DNA of 64,000 nt from Bryobacteraceae bacterium (GCA_026129905.1 JAHCHE010000022.1:1-64000), one strand, 5' to 3'; numbered from the stretch's first letter, positions 34,498-43,797 are shown. Program-made: numbers and translations. The notes: generated by a model from the sequence alone, not told the origin.

Positions 34498-35436
34498 TCA
34501 CCCCTCCGACGCGAACACCAGCGCCGCAGCCCCGACGATGCCCGAGCGGTCCTGCACCTGTTGCAACAACAGCGGCACTTCCCGCTTCAGCAGCCCCATC
34601 GAGCGCCAGCGCATCTCGCGCGCCAGCGGCTCCAGCAGCGCCGGGCCCGCCTCCACGATCTGGCCGCCGAGAATCACCGCCTCGGGATCGAAGACGTGCA
34701 GCAGGCCGGCGATCGCCGCGCCCAGGTAGCGTATCGCGCGGTCGCGGATCAGCGCGGCCACCACGTCGCCCGCCGCGGCGGCCTCAAAAACATCGCGGCA
34801 CGAAATCGTCTCCGGGTTGTGCCTATACTTGTCCGTGAGCGTGGACACGCAGCCCGAATGCACGGCCCGGTACGCCTCCGATTCGATGGCGTCGGCCGAG
34901 AAGAACGCCTCCAGGCAGCCGTAGTTGCCGCAGATGCACATCGGACCGTCCGGGTTCACCGTGACGTGACCCAGGTGCCCCGCCACGCCACCGACCCCGC
35001 GCAGGAACTTGCCCTCCGCCACGATGGCGCCGCCGACGCCGGTCCCGAGCGTCAGCAGAATCGCGTTCTTCAGCCCCCGCGCCGCGCCCCACAGCATCTC
35101 GCCCGCCAGCGCCACCTTCGCGTCGTTGTCGGCTCGTACCGGGACGTCGAGCGGGATCAGGTCCGACAGCAGCGCTCCTTCCAGCGGCCGCAGCAAGCCC
35201 GGCAGCACCTCGATCTTCGTCGTCTCGTAGTTGATGATGCCCTTGCACCCGATGCCAACGCCCGCCAGCGTCCCGTCCTTCGGCGCCATCTCCCACACCA
35301 TGCCCGCCAGCGTCCGCTTGAACTCCTCGGGATCGATCGGCGTGTCCGTGGCCGCCTGGCTCACAATCTTCCCGGAACGCTCCACCACGCCCACCTTGAC
35401 GCGCGTCCCGCCGATGTCCACTCCCAGCGCTTTCAT
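34498..35436 (-). CDS. ROK-family sugar kinase (glucokinase-like)
   Basis: The product is 312 residues, typical for ROK kinases. It has DIGGTRVKVG at 7-16, catalytic Asp in RADNDAK (D105), GTGVGGAIV at 131-139, and the ROK zinc motif GHLGH...CICGNYGCLE (H154/H157, C167, C169, C174). It phosphorylates a hexose or N-acetyl-hexosamine using ATP; the exact sugar is unclear. It starts with an ATGA overlap with the Gfo/Idh gene. The surrounding SIS protein suggests amino-sugar or sugar-acid metabolism. Confidence 0.9.
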   Translation of the reverse strand: MKALGVDIGGTRVKVGVVERSGKIVSQAATDTPIDPEEFKRTLAGMVWEMAPKDGTLAGVGIGCKGIINYETTKIEVLPGLLRPLEGALLSDLIPLDVPVRADNDAKVALAGEMLWGAARGLKNAILLTLGTGVGGAIVAEGKFLRGVGGVAGHLGHVTVNPDGPMCICGNYGCLEAFFSADAIESEAYRAVHSGCVSTLTDKYRHNPETISCRDVFEAAAAGDVVAALIRDRAIRYLGAAIAGLLHVFDPEAVILGGQIVEAGPALLEPLAREMRWRSMGLLKREVPLLLQQVQDRSGIVGAAALVFASEG

Positions 35437-36602
35437 ATCCGCAGGTTGAGCTCCAGCTTCTCGTTCGACTTCATCATTTCGTCCCACGTCACCATCCGCT
35501 CGCCGTATGCCGCCATCCGCCCGAGCACCGCGGTCAGGTTGCTCTCCACGCTCACGGCGGCGTTGTTCAGATACTTCCCGCTCGCTATGCTCTCGACGAA
35601 AGCCTTTACGTTGTTCACGGACCCGCCTCGGAAAGAGTCGTCTTTCTCCACGCCCGTCCACGGCTTGTCCCCGGTGATGCGAACAACACCGTTGTAGTGC
35701 GAATCCACCGTGCCCTTGGAGCCGTAGAACCGCATGCACAGGTCGTTGTAGCCGCGGGTGAACTGCGCGGAGCTGAAATCCACCTTGACGTCGTTGGGAT
35801 ACCAGAAATTGACCAGAAAATGGTCCCAGCAATCGCCGACATCGACGCGCGCCTTTCGCCCGCCCGTACCGGTCGCCTTCACCGGGCGCCCCTGCGCGTA
35901 CCAGTTCGCCACGTCCAGCACGTGGATGTTCTGCTCCACGATGATGTCCCCCGACAGCGCCTTGTCGAACACCCAGTTGCGCAGCCGGTTCTGCTGGTCC
36001 GTCAGTCCGGCCAGCGTGTGCGGCGACAACCGCCCGGCGTGATAGTAGACGTGCCCCAGCACCAGTTCTCCGATATCGCCACGACGCACGCGCGACGCTG
36101 CTTCCTGAAACGAGGGCTGCGCGCGCGTCTGAAAATCGACGACGAAGCTCCGTTTGCCCTTCGCCCGTTCGGCGCTCTCGAGAATGCTCTTGCACCCGGC
36201 GACGTCCACCGCGACAGGCTTGGCGAGGAATACGTGCTTGCCCGCCGCCACCGCCGCCGCAGCCTGCTCCGGATGAAAGCAGGGCGGGCTCATCACCGCC
36301 ACCGCGTCGACGTCCGACGCCGCGAGTTCCTTGTATCCGTCCAGCCCCTTGTAAACGCGCGGTCCGCTCAGGTTCAGCTTGGCCACCGTCGCGGTCACCC
36401 GGTCCTCGAACGGGTCGTGCAGCGCCGTGATCCGCGCTCCCGCGTACTCCTTGAACAGGTCGCCGACGAAATTGCCGCGGCCGCCGCAGCCCGTGATGCC
36501 GAGCCGGATCGCCGAATTCGCCTGCGAGCCGAACGCCGTCGCCGGCTTGAGGATCAGCAGACCTCCGGCCGATTGGATGAACTGTCTTCGTTTGGAATTC
36601 AT
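35433..36602 (-). CDS. Tat-exported Gfo/Idh/MocA-family oxidoreductase
   Basis: The product is 389 residues. A twin-arginine signal (SKRRQFIQSAGGLLIL) precedes a Rossmann domain: RLGITGCGGRGNFVGDLF, VDAVAVMSPPCFHPEQAAAAVAAGKHVFLAKPVAVDV with the EKP-type motif altered to AKP. The C-terminal domain includes GDIIVEQNIHVLDVANWYAQGRP, with the family's His. These enzymes oxidise or reduce sugars with NAD(P), and exported members usually bind the cofactor tightly. Loss of the Glu in EKP is unusual. It is co-transcribed with the ROK kinase and MetE-like genes. Confidence 0.88.
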   Translation of the reverse strand: MNSKRRQFIQSAGGLLILKPATAFGSQANSAIRLGITGCGGRGNFVGDLFKEYAGARITALHDPFEDRVTATVAKLNLSGPRVYKGLDGYKELAASDVDAVAVMSPPCFHPEQAAAAVAAGKHVFLAKPVAVDVAGCKSILESAERAKGKRSFVVDFQTRAQPSFQEAASRVRRGDIGELVLGHVYYHAGRLSPHTLAGLTDQQNRLRNWVFDKALSGDIIVEQNIHVLDVANWYAQGRPVKATGTGGRKARVDVGDCWDHFLVNFWYPNDVKVDFSSAQFTRGYNDLCMRFYGSKGTVDSHYNGVVRITGDKPWTGVEKDDSFRGGSVNNVKAFVESIASGKYLNNAAVSVESNLTAVLGRMAAYGERMVTWDEMMKSNEKLELNLRI

Positions 36603-36624
36603 GAAAACCTCGTACGGAATCAGG

Positions 36625-37659
36625 CTACTGGCCGGTTTCCCGGCGCACGCGGCGCACGCCCTCTACCATGTTGGCCAGCTTGAGCCGGGCCGCCCACCGC
36701 GCCGTCTGGCTGAGGCCGCAGTCCGGCGCGAAGGACAGCCGCTCGCCAGCAGCATACTTCATGCACAGGCGCACGCGCGCGGCCACGTCCTCGGGCGTCT
36801 CAATGTAGTAGCTCTTCACGTCGATGATGCCGACGGCCACGTCCTTCACCGCCGCGATCCGCTCGACGATCTCGATCTCGGCGAACTCCCGGCTCGCCAT
36901 CTCGAGATGGATTTCATCGACGTTCAACTCCAGGAACGCAGGGAACATCGGCGCGTATCGCCGGGGCCCAACCGCCCGCCCCTTGAAATTCCCGAAACAC
37001 AAGTGCGTGGACAAACGGCAACGGCCCGCAGCCCCTTCCACCGTGCGGTTGAAGATATCGACGAACCGCCGCGGATCTTCCCGCCAGGCGTAGCAGCTCA
37101 TCGACGGCTCGTCCACCGTGATCTCGCGGCAGCCGGCCGCGGCCAGGTCCTCGAGTTCCTTCCGGACGATCGGCAGCAGCGCCTCGGTCACCGCGTAGCG
37201 GTCCCGATAACGCTCGTTCGGGATCAGGCGTCCGCTTAGCGTGTACGGTCCGGGAACGCTCGCTTTAAGCTCGAATCCTTCGGGCGCCAGCCGCCGCAGC
37301 CGCTCGAATTCCTCCACCGCACCGAGGCCCCGCGGCGCGCTCAGTTCTCCCGTGATCGCGTGCCGCCCACGCTGGTCGTGCGCCGGCGGCCCGAACCGCC
37401 GCGGCGGCGCCGGTTCCCGGTCGATCCCCTCCAGGTACCCATAAAACGACAGGTTGAAGTCCAGGCGCGTCTGCTCGCCATCGGTGATCACGTCCAGTCC
37501 CGCCGCCGTCTGGTCGTGAATCGCCGCGATCACCGCGTCTTCCTGCGCTTCTTTCAGGTCTTCGGGCCCGAACCGGTCCAGGTGAGCGGAGACGAATTCC
37601 AGCCATCCCGGAAACGGATAGCTGCCGATGACGGTGGTGCGCAACGGCCGTTCTTTCAT
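36625..37659 (-). CDS. Short MetE-like protein (cobalamin-independent methionine synthase catalytic domain)
   Basis: The product is 344 residues, less than half of bacterial MetE and corresponding to its C-terminal half. Zinc ligands seem to be kept: H219 and C221 in STHLCFGNF, E253 in DEIHLEMAS, and C314 in SFAPDCGLSQTARWAARLKLANM. Substrate-binding blocks ITTVIGSYP-like (TTVIGSYPFP), VITDGEQTR and ITVDEPSMSCYAW are also present. Stand-alone core-MetE proteins include folate-independent methionine synthases and other methyltransferases. Its place in a sugar-type operon is unexpected. The gene lies 5 bases after the SIS gene. Confidence 0.85.
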   Translation of the reverse strand: MKERPLRTTVIGSYPFPGWLEFVSAHLDRFGPEDLKEAQEDAVIAAIHDQTAAGLDVITDGEQTRLDFNLSFYGYLEGIDREPAPPRRFGPPAHDQRGRHAITGELSAPRGLGAVEEFERLRRLAPEGFELKASVPGPYTLSGRLIPNERYRDRYAVTEALLPIVRKELEDLAAAGCREITVDEPSMSCYAWREDPRRFVDIFNRTVEGAAGRCRLSTHLCFGNFKGRAVGPRRYAPMFPAFLELNVDEIHLEMASREFAEIEIVERIAAVKDVAVGIIDVKSYYIETPEDVAARVRLCMKYAAGERLSFAPDCGLSQTARWAARLKLANMVEGVRRVRRETGQ

Positions 37660-37664
37660 GGAGG

Positions 37665-38435
37665 TCACGCGTACAGGTGCGCCAGGCTCTTGCGGTACGC
37701 TTCGTAGAACCGCTCGAGTTGCTCTTCCGCGCTTACGTTGCCCACCAGTTGGTGGCTGGGCAGCACCACCGGCTTGTGGCCGCGCCGGACCAGCCGTTCC
37801 GCCGTCTCGCAGCGGATCATGTTGACGATCATCGCCCCCGTCACCGTGGACGCCGGACCGGTTCGCCACTCCAGCCCCTCGATGTCCAGCACGCAATCGC
37901 CCGCCGGGCACTGGTTGTCCACTACCACGTCGGCGACATCGATGAGCTTCTTTCCCGAACTGTGCGCCGCGGGCGAGTTGCGCGCATGCTCGCCCGAGAC
38001 GATCGCGATCAGCGGCATCCCCCGCTGCTTGACCCCGAGCGCCATCTCGACGATCACCGGGCGGATCCCGCTCGTCGAAATGACGATGAACGCGTCGTGC
38101 GGCCCGAAGCGGAATCCCTTCAGGATCTGCTCGGCGTATCCCTCGTACTTCTCCAGGTACAGCGGCGCCCGCAGGCCGTTCGTCCCGACGATATCCGAGT
38201 GGTTCGACAGCGCCTGCTCCACCAGCGCGAAAAAGCCCACGAAGCAGCCCTGCCGCGGCGTCATCTCCTCCGACATCATGCGCGAGTGGCCCGCGCCGAA
38301 CAGGAACACGAGTCCCCCGTTCGAGATGGAATTTGTGCAAATGTCGACCGCTTTTTCGATATTCCCAAGCTCTTTATCTTTTATTCGACTTAGGAGTTCG
38401 GCGGTCTTTTCGTAATAACAGAGCGCGGCTTTCAT
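37665..38435 (-). CDS. SIS-domain sugar-phosphate protein (UPF0309-like)
   Basis: The product is 256 residues. The SIS fold shows NGGLVFLFGAGHSRMMSEEMTPRQG, AFIVISTSGIRPVIVEMALGVKQRGMPLIAIVSGEHA, and VVVDNQCPAGDCVLDIEG. The STSG loop binds the phosphate of a phosphosugar. Similar proteins occur with N-acetylhexosamine catabolism and are thought to act as isomerases or etherases, but substrate and activity are not fixed. It follows the PQQ-like gene by 7 bases and precedes the MetE-like gene by 5. Confidence 0.85.
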   Translation of the reverse strand: MKAALCYYEKTAELLSRIKDKELGNIEKAVDICTNSISNGGLVFLFGAGHSRMMSEEMTPRQGCFVGFFALVEQALSNHSDIVGTNGLRAPLYLEKYEGYAEQILKGFRFGPHDAFIVISTSGIRPVIVEMALGVKQRGMPLIAIVSGEHARNSPAAHSSGKKLIDVADVVVDNQCPAGDCVLDIEGLEWRTGPASTVTGAMIVNMIRCETAERLVRRGHKPVVLPSHQLVGNVSAEEQLERFYEAYRKSLAHLYA

Positions 38436-38442
38436 ATATCGT

Positions 38443-40002
38443 TCAGGGAGCGATGCGGTAGCAGGCCATCTCGCGCGCGTTGCGCACCAGCAGCTTGCCG
38501 CCGGCGATCGCCGGATTGTTCCATGTCTTGCCTTGGATGGCGGAGAAGCGGGCCAGTTCCTCGTGCCGTTCCGGGGTCGCGCGCGCCAGCGCCAGCTCGC
38601 CCGTCTCGGTGATCACGATCAGGTGGCCGCTGGCCAGCAACAACTGCCCGTACCCGTAGCGCCCGCCTTTCCATTTCTGCTCGCCGCTGCCGGCGTCCAC
38701 GCACGCCAGGATCGATTCGTCCAGCCCGTACACGTGGCCGTCGTGCAATACGGCGCCGTTGAACTTGTTCTTCATGCGGGTGTTCTCCCAGACCGTCCGG
38801 GCCGAAAAACCGTCTCCTTCGGGCGCGATTTCCACCACCGCCGCGCCGTGGCCGTACCCCGCCGAGATGTAGAATCGATTCCCGGACACCACCAGCGGCT
38901 GCGCGGCGTTGATGTGATAGCTGGTGCGCCACGGATATTCCCACAGCAGCTTGCCTTCCTCCGCCGTCAATCCCATCGCGCGCCCGGCGCTAACCACCAG
39001 CAACTGCCGCCGCCCTGCCAGCGTCGCCACCATCGGAGAAGTGTACGACTGCTGATCGTCCAGCGCTTTCCAGACGGGCTCGCCCGTCAGCCGGTCGTAG
39101 GCAACCACCGATTTCCCGTTCCCGCCTCCCGGCAGCGTGATCACCTTGTCGTCCACCACCAGCGGCGATGCCGCCATCCCCCATTGCAGGTTCGACGCGC
39201 CGTTGTCCCGCAGGATATTCTTCGACCAGATCGTCTTGCCCGCCGCGGCGTCGATGCACCGGAGTTCGCCCTCGGCCCCCTGCGCGTATACCCTGCCGTC
39301 GTGCCATGTCGGCGTCGCCCGCGGTCCCGGCCCGCCCATCGACTCCTCGAACGAAGCCTTCCACGAATTCGTCCAGATCTCGTGCCCGGTTTCCATGTCG
39401 TACGCCGCCACGACCTCCTGGTCCCGTCGCTGCTCGATCGTGAAAGCCCTGCCGCCGGCGATCGCGAACGAGGCGTAGCCTCCGCCCACCGGCTGACGCC
39501 ACAGTTCCTGCAGGCCCTTCTCCGGCCACTTGGTGAGAATCTCCATCTCGCGGTAATGGCCGTCGCGGTTGGGACCACGAAAATCCGTCCAGTATGGCGC
39601 CGGCGCGCTGGTTGTCCGCCCCGCCGGCTCGGGCTCGGCCTTCATCGCCGCGGGCGCGGGAGCATCGGTCGGCGCCTTCACTTCCAACGCCGCTTGCGTC
39701 GATTCCGGAATCGGCTCGGCGACCAGCCGCTGCTGCCGCTCACGGCTCTCCGCCAGCGTCCTGTCGTGCGACTCCCGTGTCCCGAAATAGAACATCGGCC
39801 AGATCCCCGTGCCGTCGCGCTCCATTCTCAGGCCGAAGAACGCCGCCAGGTAGACCACCGTCAGACCCGCCAGCGCGAGCGTCGCCAGCGCCTTCTTAAA
39901 CACGCCCATTCGCGAGCGCGCCCAAACCAGCGCCATACCCAGCGGCGGAATAGCCACGGAGGCCAGAAACGTAATCGCGCGGCTGTACGACGAACGGCTC
40001 AT
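38443..40002 (-). CDS. Membrane-anchored PQQ-type beta-propeller protein
   Basis: I start at the ATG at 40002 (519 residues); an in-frame TTG three codons upstream is less likely. Two N-terminal hydrophobic segments (FLASVAIPPLGMALVW, ALATLALAGLTVVYLAAFF) anchor it. A Pro/Ala linker follows, then WTDFRGPNRDGHY and PQQ-like blades: AAYDMETGHEIWTN, RCIDAAAGKTIWSKN, VAYDRLTGEPVWK, CVDAGSGEQKW. There is no dehydrogenase catalytic site, so it is more likely a scaffold or binding propeller. It is the first gene of the operon ending at 32745. Confidence 0.85.
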   Translation of the reverse strand: MSRSSYSRAITFLASVAIPPLGMALVWARSRMGVFKKALATLALAGLTVVYLAAFFGLRMERDGTGIWPMFYFGTRESHDRTLAESRERQQRLVAEPIPESTQAALEVKAPTDAPAPAAMKAEPEPAGRTTSAPAPYWTDFRGPNRDGHYREMEILTKWPEKGLQELWRQPVGGGYASFAIAGGRAFTIEQRRDQEVVAAYDMETGHEIWTNSWKASFEESMGGPGPRATPTWHDGRVYAQGAEGELRCIDAAAGKTIWSKNILRDNGASNLQWGMAASPLVVDDKVITLPGGGNGKSVVAYDRLTGEPVWKALDDQQSYTSPMVATLAGRRQLLVVSAGRAMGLTAEEGKLLWEYPWRTSYHINAAQPLVVSGNRFYISAGYGHGAAVVEIAPEGDGFSARTVWENTRMKNKFNGAVLHDGHVYGLDESILACVDAGSGEQKWKGGRYGYGQLLLASGHLIVITETGELALARATPERHEELARFSAIQGKTWNNPAIAGGKLLVRNAREMACYRIAP

Positions 40003-40130
40003 TGTTTCCAACGCTTCTCTGTCATTCTCCTATAGAACGCCCGCACCGTTCGCCTACTCAGCCTCTCCGGCGCCCGGAGCGATTCGCCCGCGGCAAGTGA
40101 GATACTGGGCCTCGGAACCAGCCCGCTCCC

Positions 40131-40649
40131 ATGGCGCGCACAGATCGTCTCAAGAAGCTCGCCCAGCAGATCGACACCATCGCCCAGCGTGACGCGGAAC
40201 GGATCCGGCAAGCCGAACAGATCGCGGCGCTGCGGCGCACGGCCGCTTTGGACTTGCACGGCGCCTGCGCCGCCTTCGTGGCCGCCGTAAACGAAGCCAC
40301 CCTCAAGGTGAAACTTGAACTCTCTCCGCCCGGCTACACCAACGAGTCGTTTCTCGACCCCGGCCCCAATCTCTTCCAGATCAATGCCGCCGGCCGCGTC
40401 ATCCAGCTAACCTTCACCGCCAACGAGCCGATGGAGTCCACCGAGAATTTCCGTACTCCCTACATCCTCGAGGGCGCGGTGCGCTGGTTCAACCAGGAGT
40501 CCATTGAGGGACTGCGGATTCGCGAACACCAGTTGTTCTGCACGCTCGTCCGCGGCCGCTGCCAATGGATGGTTGTCGACCGTCAGACGAATCGCAAGGC
40601 GGTCTGCGACGCCGATTACCTGTCCGATCGGTTCGAGGAACTGCTCTAA
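40131..40649 (+). CDS. Conserved hypothetical protein
   Basis: The product is 172 residues. The N-terminal 45 residues are charged and helical (RLKKLAQQIDTIAQRDAERIRQAEQIAALRR), probably a coiled coil. The rest is mixed alpha/beta with NLFQINAAGRVIQLTFTANEP, GAVRWFNQESIEGLRIREHQLFC and RCQWMVVDRQTNRK. There is no signal peptide and no family I can name. It diverges from the PQQ-type gene and has a hairpin 45 bases after its stop. Confidence 0.7.
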   Translation: MARTDRLKKLAQQIDTIAQRDAERIRQAEQIAALRRTAALDLHGACAAFVAAVNEATLKVKLELSPPGYTNESFLDPGPNLFQINAAGRVIQLTFTANEPMESTENFRTPYILEGAVRWFNQESIEGLRIREHQLFCTLVRGRCQWMVVDRQTNRKAVCDADYLSDRFEELL

Positions 40650-40694
40650 GTCCGGGCTCGATCATGAAGCGTGGCGCGCGCACTCGTGCGTGCC

Positions 40695-40717
40695 GAGCCG
40701 AGACTCATTCTCGGCTC
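40695..40717. terminator. Hairpin between convergent genes, probable terminator
   Basis: Perfect 9-bp arms GAGCCGAGA and TCTCGGCTC with a 5-base loop lie between the convergent stops at 40649 and 40756. The following T content is weak on both strands, so efficiency is uncertain. Confidence 0.5.
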
Positions 40718-40755
40718 TTGCTGTCCGTACCCCAAGCGGAGGCAGCAGCAGGCGC

Positions 40756-43440
40756 TCACTGGTTCCGAAGTGCGACGATCGGCTCGATGCGCGAGGCGCG
40801 CCGCGCTGGAACGTATCCCGCCGCCAGCGCCACCAGCATGAAGAGGAGAGCGACGCCGGCAAAAGTCGCCGGGTCCATCGGCGTGGCGTCGAACAGCATC
40901 GCGGCAATCCATCGCGTCGCTCCCAATGACGCCACTGTGCCCAGAACGACTCCCGCAAGCGCCAACCGGAGACCGCGGCCGATCACGTGACGCTGCACTT
41001 GCGGCCTCCCCGCGCCGAGCGCCATGCGAATGCCGATCTCCTGCGTCTGCCGCGCTACCGAATAGGAAATGACGCCGTAGATTCCCAGCGCCGCCAGCAA
41101 TAGACCGAGAGCGGCAAAGACCGTCACCAGCAGCGCGAAGAAACGCCGCGGTGAAACCGACTGCTCGACAATGTGCCCAAGCGGCCGCAGTTGCGTTGCG
41201 GGTTGGGCCGGATTCAGCGCGCGCAACGTTCGCATCACGCTGGACGCCAGGGCTTCGGGCGGAAGCTTCGACCGGATCACCAGTTCCGCTCCCTCGGGGC
41301 TCGCCTGCCAGACCGGCAAATACATCTCGGGACCCGCCGAGGCTTCCAGGCTATGCTGGCGGGCGTCGTCGATCACGCCGACGATCCGGGTTTCCTGCCA
41401 TCCGCCGCTCCCGGTCGTCAGCGCGAGTTGTCCCACCGGGTCCCGCCCCGGCCAATGCCGCCGCGCCGCCGCTTCATTCACGATTACGACGGGTTCCTTG
41501 CGGCTGGCGTCGCGCCAGGAGAAATCGCGGCCTTGCTTCAGACGCATGCCCATTGCGCCCAGATAACCGGGGGTTACGATGCGGACCAGCGCCGCGGCTT
41601 CGTTAATGTCGCGGTACTCCCGCCCGCTGGCTCTGAGTCCCCAGCTCCGGTTGCGGCCAAGGGGCAGCATATCCGCGACGCCCGCCGCTTCGATGCCGGG
41701 AATCGCGCGGACGTTCCTCAGAATTTCTTCGAGGACCGCGCGCCGCTGCTCGCCGTCCCGCGCCTCGTAATCGATCCGGATGGCCGCCGCCCGGTCCGGC
41801 TGAAATCCCAGGTCTACGGCGAGGACATTCAGAAAACTACGCAGCAGCAGGCCGGCGGCAATCAGCAGCACGCAGGCGAGGGAGACTTCCGAGACAACCA
41901 TCCACGCCCGCAGGCGCTCATGACCGCGGCCCGTCGACATGCCAGGTCCGCCGCTCTTGATGGCGCTATGAATGTTGCTTGCCGTCAGACTGAGGCCCGG
42001 CGCGATGCCGAACAGGAGCGCCGTTCCCACCGCGATCAGCAGGGTCCACGCGAGCGCGGCCCGATCCACGGAGACGCTGCTGAGCAGCGGCAGCGCGATC
42101 GAGCCTTGACGGCCCAGCCAAGCCGTCACCGCAAATGCCAGCGCCAGCCCCCCCATCGCGCCCGCGCCGCTGAGGACCAGGCTCTCGGTTACGAGTTGCC
42201 GCAACAGCCTGGCGCGGCCGGCGCCCAGAGCGGCCCGCATCGCGAATTCCTTGTTCCGCGCCGCCGCACGCGACAGCATCAGGTTGGACAGGTTCACGCA
42301 GACAATCAGCAGGACCACGCCAACGGCGCACCAGAGCGCAATCAGCGATCGCCTCAGCCTGCCGCTGACAAAATCCTTGAGGCCGGTCACCGTCGACGCA
42401 TAGTCGCCCCACCACTCCTTGTGCGCCGCCTTCAGTTGCGGCATCAGGACGTCGAGTTCGGCTTGCGCCCGCGCCGCCGAGACGCCGGGTTTCAGCCGGC
42501 CAATGACGGCGAGCGTGTTTCCCCAACTTCGCAGCTCATCCATCACGGCCGGAACGAAGATCTCGAAGCCGACGCCGGGAGCGAATACCGCGCCGAAGTC
42601 GAACGCCGCCGGCAGCACGCCGACCACCGTTACGGGCGTCTTGCTGAGAATGATGGCGCGTCCGACGATCGCCGGGTCGCCCCCGAACTGACGCTGCCAG
42701 AACCCGTGGCTCAACACCGCCGCCGCGCGGCCGCCCCGCTGGCATTCCTCCGCCGCGAACAACCGTCCCAAGACAGGCTCGACGCCGAGAGTCTGAAAGA
42801 AGTTCTCCGCCACCATCACGCCCGCCACCGGCTGCGGCTCCCCGCTTCCTGTCAGCGTGTACTCGCTGTTTCCGAAGAACGGGTTGTAGCTTGTCAAGCT
42901 CTGGAACGAACGGTTGTGACGCTGGATTTCCTCAAAGGCGTCCACCGTGTAGGTAACCGCGGAGAGCCCCGCCGCCCGGCGAGATTCGGCGCTCGCATCC
43001 CGGCCGGAGGCAAGCCACGTCAGTTCCTGCGCATTCGGAAACGGCAGGGGACGCAGCAACAGCGTGTTCACCACGCTGAAAACCGCCGTGTTCGCGGCGA
43101 TGCCCAAGGCGAGGATGAACGCGCTGATGAACGCGAACCCCCGGTCCCGCCGCAGCATCCGGACCGCGTATCGCAGGTCCTGCGCGAACTCGTCCCAATA
43201 CTCCCTGCGCCGCTTGCGCTCCTCTCTTCTCCGGCCTAGCGTCACGCCGTCCTGCCGTAACTTGCGAAGATCGCCAAACTGCCGCTCCGCCTCCGCGCGC
43301 GCCGCCTCCGGCTTCCAGCCTTGGGCGATCAAAGCGTCCGTTTTCGACTCGACGTGAAACCTCAATTCGTCGTCCACGTCCGCTTGCGGATCGGGACCGG
43401 ATAAGCGCTCATAGCGCCGCCATCTGGGAACCTCTGCCAT
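40756..43440 (-). CDS. ADOP-type duplicated FtsX/MacB-like permease
   Basis: I start at the ATG at 43440, overlapping the PadR stop (TAATG), giving 894 residues. A soluble N-terminal part (ADVDDELRFHVESKTDALIAQGW, AEAERQFGD) precedes the permease. Then come YAVRMLRRDRGFAFISAFILALGIAANTAVFSVVNTLLLRPLPF, a MacB-type periplasmic domain, membrane segments near residues 370-480, a second periplasmic domain and a final FtsX block (GLLLAALGIYGVISYSVARQTQEIGIRMALGAGR). This two-unit arrangement next to a PadR regulator is the acidobacterial orphan permease family. It lacks an ATPase partner nearby, so transport activity is unproved. Confidence 0.9.
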   Translation of the reverse strand: MAEVPRWRRYERLSGPDPQADVDDELRFHVESKTDALIAQGWKPEAARAEAERQFGDLRKLRQDGVTLGRRREERKRRREYWDEFAQDLRYAVRMLRRDRGFAFISAFILALGIAANTAVFSVVNTLLLRPLPFPNAQELTWLASGRDASAESRRAAGLSAVTYTVDAFEEIQRHNRSFQSLTSYNPFFGNSEYTLTGSGEPQPVAGVMVAENFFQTLGVEPVLGRLFAAEECQRGGRAAAVLSHGFWQRQFGGDPAIVGRAIILSKTPVTVVGVLPAAFDFGAVFAPGVGFEIFVPAVMDELRSWGNTLAVIGRLKPGVSAARAQAELDVLMPQLKAAHKEWWGDYASTVTGLKDFVSGRLRRSLIALWCAVGVVLLIVCVNLSNLMLSRAAARNKEFAMRAALGAGRARLLRQLVTESLVLSGAGAMGGLALAFAVTAWLGRQGSIALPLLSSVSVDRAALAWTLLIAVGTALLFGIAPGLSLTASNIHSAIKSGGPGMSTGRGHERLRAWMVVSEVSLACVLLIAAGLLLRSFLNVLAVDLGFQPDRAAAIRIDYEARDGEQRRAVLEEILRNVRAIPGIEAAGVADMLPLGRNRSWGLRASGREYRDINEAAALVRIVTPGYLGAMGMRLKQGRDFSWRDASRKEPVVIVNEAAARRHWPGRDPVGQLALTTGSGGWQETRIVGVIDDARQHSLEASAGPEMYLPVWQASPEGAELVIRSKLPPEALASSVMRTLRALNPAQPATQLRPLGHIVEQSVSPRRFFALLVTVFAALGLLLAALGIYGVISYSVARQTQEIGIRMALGAGRPQVQRHVIGRGLRLALAGVVLGTVASLGATRWIAAMLFDATPMDPATFAGVALLFMLVALAAGYVPARRASRIEPIVALRNQ

Positions 43441-43793
43441 TACGCATCCTCCGGCAGGGGAGGCTGCGCCGCGTGAAGCACTTTCGTCACCGCGGCGGCG
43501 TAGGCGTCCCACGTCCTGGTCTCCTCGCGGAGCCGCCGTCGCCCCTCCTTCGTCAGCCGGTAGAATTTGGCCTTGCGGTTATTCTCCGAAAGGCCCCACT
43601 CCCCTTCCGCCAGGCCCTTGTTCTCCAGCCGCCACAGCGCCGGGTAGAGCGTCCCTTCGTCGACTAGAAGCGCCTCATCGGTCTGGCGGCGGATCAGGTC
43701 CGTAACCGCGTAGCCGTGCAGCGGCCCCCAGACCAGGGCCTTCAGGATCAGGACATCCAACGTTCCGCGAACAAGATCGAGCGGAGACTTCAT
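43440..43793 (-). CDS. PadR-family transcriptional regulator
   Basis: The product is 117 residues with a PadR winged helix: GTLDVLILKALVWGPLHGYAVTDLIRRQT, LLVDEGTLYPALWRLENKGLAEGEWG, KFYRLTKEGRRRLREE. A C-terminal helix completes the dimer. It is translated just before the ADOP permease with overlapping stop and start. Two inverted repeats placed on its own promoter suggest autorepression and joint control of the permease. Confidence 0.92.
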   Translation of the reverse strand: MKSPLDLVRGTLDVLILKALVWGPLHGYAVTDLIRRQTDEALLVDEGTLYPALWRLENKGLAEGEWGLSENNRKAKFYRLTKEGRRRLREETRTWDAYAAAVTKVLHAAQPPLPEDA

Positions 43794-43797
43794 TCCA

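Noticed and set aside
38533-40035. 500-residue frame antisense to the PQQ-type gene
   Set aside because: The opposite frame shows repeated PQQ-like blades; this one has no recognisable pattern.
41173-43239. Long frame antisense to the ADOP permease
   Set aside because: The minus-strand protein has an unmistakable FtsX/MacB pattern; the plus frame is Arg/His/Gln-rich and shows no domain.
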